Shown piece by piece: positions 63,010 to 64,000 of a stretch of DNA of 64,000 nucleotides. Below the pieces are notes generated by a model. That model made no database searches, had not been told where the DNA came from, and saw only the letters and a program-made list of their open reading frames with translations. This stretch comes from Globisporangium splendens (Eukaryota; Oomycota; Peronosporomycetes; Pythiales; Pythiaceae). The stretch is from positions 62,001 to 126,000 of the forward strand of contig VFIW01000034.1 of NCBI GenBank assembly GCA_006386115.1. The letters are read 5' to 3'. How positions within the stretch are numbered: the stretch's first letter is position 1; each line of letters starts with the position of its first letter. The position numbers and the translations under genes are program-made.

Positions 63010-64000
63010 ATGGCGGACGACGCACAGTGGCGGCGTCCCGTCGTGCAGCCCCAGGACGTCGTGGAGATGCTCGCGAACCCGCTCTCGACGCCTCGTGCCA
63101 GTAGCAGCAGCAGCAACGGCTACGCGGCGTCGTCATCCTCAGCACCACCGCGGCGCGTGCACAGATCCGCTTCCAATGGCGCCAAGCCGTTTGGCACCAA
63201 GTCCTTGCGGCCACCTCAGAGCAGCTACGCCAATAAGAACCCGTGGCTCACCAAGCGCGTGTACCAGGTCGCTGAGTACCGTGAGGACTTTAATCGACCC
63301 CCACGCGGTCTCAAGAACGGCACGGACGGCGTCCCCGCGCCGATCCCCGTGCCGCTGCACTATGGCGAGAAGTTCCGCGAGTACGAAGAGAAATTCGTCG
63401 CGTGGCTGCACAAGAAAAAGGTGACGCTGCAGGATCTGCGTGGAGACGCCCGACGGGAGCGCGGGTACCGCATTAGCTTTGCGAATATGCGTTTGCTCGG
63501 AGACGATCCAAAGAAGCCGCCACGTGCTCAGCAAAATAATGAAGGTGCTACCCAGGATGCACCGCTGCGACCAAGGAAGCGCGGCATCGTCCGTCTTGGT
63601 GACGATGACGATGGTGGTGATGGCAGTGAGGGCGAATACATTGGCGACGACGGACCGCCGCGGAAGATTCATATCAAGAATGAAATGCCGTCCTTGGCTC
63701 TGCTCGCTGAGCCCAAGTATACTCCACCAGCAGACGCGCTGCTGCTTCCGCGGTCCGATCCCAAGGTGCCAGTGCAACCAACAGCACCTCCTCCACAATC
63801 AGTTCCTAATGGCGCTGCTCTCAGCAGTAGTAATCACATCTTTACGCAGCAGTGCAGGGCTACGTTGCCTGGTCCAAAAGCACCGCATGCTGCGTTTTCA
63901 GCGGCTTATGTGAAATGCTGTTGTCAGCAGTGCCTGCGCGACTGGAACATTATGCTGACAGAGCGGTTGGATGCACTGGAGAGCGAGGTGCGCGTATTGC
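63010..64000 (+). CDS. Unidentified protein, 3' end beyond window
   Basis: ATG 63010 (MADDAQWRRPVVQPQD) opens a frame with no stop to the window edge (at least 330 codons). The N-terminus is Ser/Pro-rich and disordered. A more ordered block follows with NPWLTKRVYQVAEYREDFN and FREYEEKFVAWLHKKKVTLQ, then RGYRISFANMRLLGDDP. An acidic Gly/Asp stretch (GDDDDGGDGSEGEY) follows. Near the edge a Cys cluster (YVKCCCQQCLRDWN) leads into a helix (LTERLDALESEVRVL) that looks like the start of a coiled coil. I do not recognise a domain. Codon use and GC content match neighbouring genes, so I take it as real. Confidence 0.65.
   Translation, partial: MADDAQWRRPVVQPQDVVEMLANPLSTPRASSSSSNGYAASSSSAPPRRVHRSASNGAKPFGTKSLRPPQSSYANKNPWLTKRVYQVAEYREDFNRPPRGLKNGTDGVPAPIPVPLHYGEKFREYEEKFVAWLHKKKVTLQDLRGDARRERGYRISFANMRLLGDDPKKPPRAQQNNEGATQDAPLRPRKRGIVRLGDDDDGGDGSEGEYIGDDGPPRKIHIKNEMPSLALLAEPKYTPPADALLLPRSDPKVPVQPTAPPPQSVPNGAALSSSNHIFTQQCRATLPGPKAPHAAFSAAYVKCCCQQCLRDWNIMLTERLDALESEVRVL

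Overview
The window reads as nuclear DNA of an oomycete (water mould), most likely Pythium/Globisporangium/Phytophthora-like. The evidence is short GT-AG introns (mostly 68-105 bp), tightly packed genes on both strands, an ankyrin/tyrosine-kinase-like (TKL) receptor-type kinase gene, a chromodomain Ty3/gypsy retrotransposon, a large APE-type LINE, and typical eukaryotic housekeeping genes (eL13, AATF/Bfr2, NOL9/Grc3, SAC3/GANP, M17 leucyl aminopeptidase). The species was inferred from gene content only. No bacterial or organellar segment is seen.

Layout. 1-7,440 is a retrotransposon cluster. It holds the 5' part of a minus-strand gypsy element (Gag-protease-RT broken by an in-frame stop), then an LTR-bounded deletion derivative that keeps only integrase plus a chromodomain. 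That derivative carries a well-formed antisense coiled-coil ORF (4377-5426). 7,550-14,739 holds a membrane-protein-like ORF, a purple-acid-phosphatase-like gene and a 1574-residue ankyrin + pseudokinase + kinase protein. 16,117-26,640 is a second mobile block: a decayed gypsy copy with a truncated LTR, then a 9 kb LINE encoding a zinc knuckle, an OTU-like protease domain, APE endonuclease, RT and RNase H, with its frame broken at several points.

27,587-64,000 is gene-dense: zinc-less quinone oxidoreductase-like enzyme, coiled-coil protein, CFAP52/WDR16 (with a premature stop), F-box protein, SAC3/GANP mRNA-export factor, ribosomal protein eL13, RS-rich protein, BT1-type transporter, AATF, a MYND-finger protein with three WASHC3-like repeats, a broken PH-domain gene, a MAP10-like gene with a premature stop, leucyl aminopeptidase, glutaredoxin, NOL9/Grc3 kinase, a small membrane protein, an RCC1-repeat protein, an RMT2/GAMT-like methyltransferase, and an unidentified protein running off the right edge.

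Functional themes. Three genes serve ribosome production (eL13, AATF, NOL9/Grc3) and one mRNA export (SAC3). Two genes predicted to act on axonemes or microtubules (CFAP52 and MAP10-like) each carry one in-frame stop in an otherwise intact reading frame. This would fit weakened selection on flagella, for example in a lineage that rarely makes zoospores, or sequence error. The most unusual structures are the reciprocal sense/antisense ORF pair in the gypsy element, its paired TGACGTCA boxes, the OTU domain in the LINE, the JAK-like pseudokinase-kinase tandem behind ankyrin repeats, and the exon-by-exon WASHC3-like repeats.
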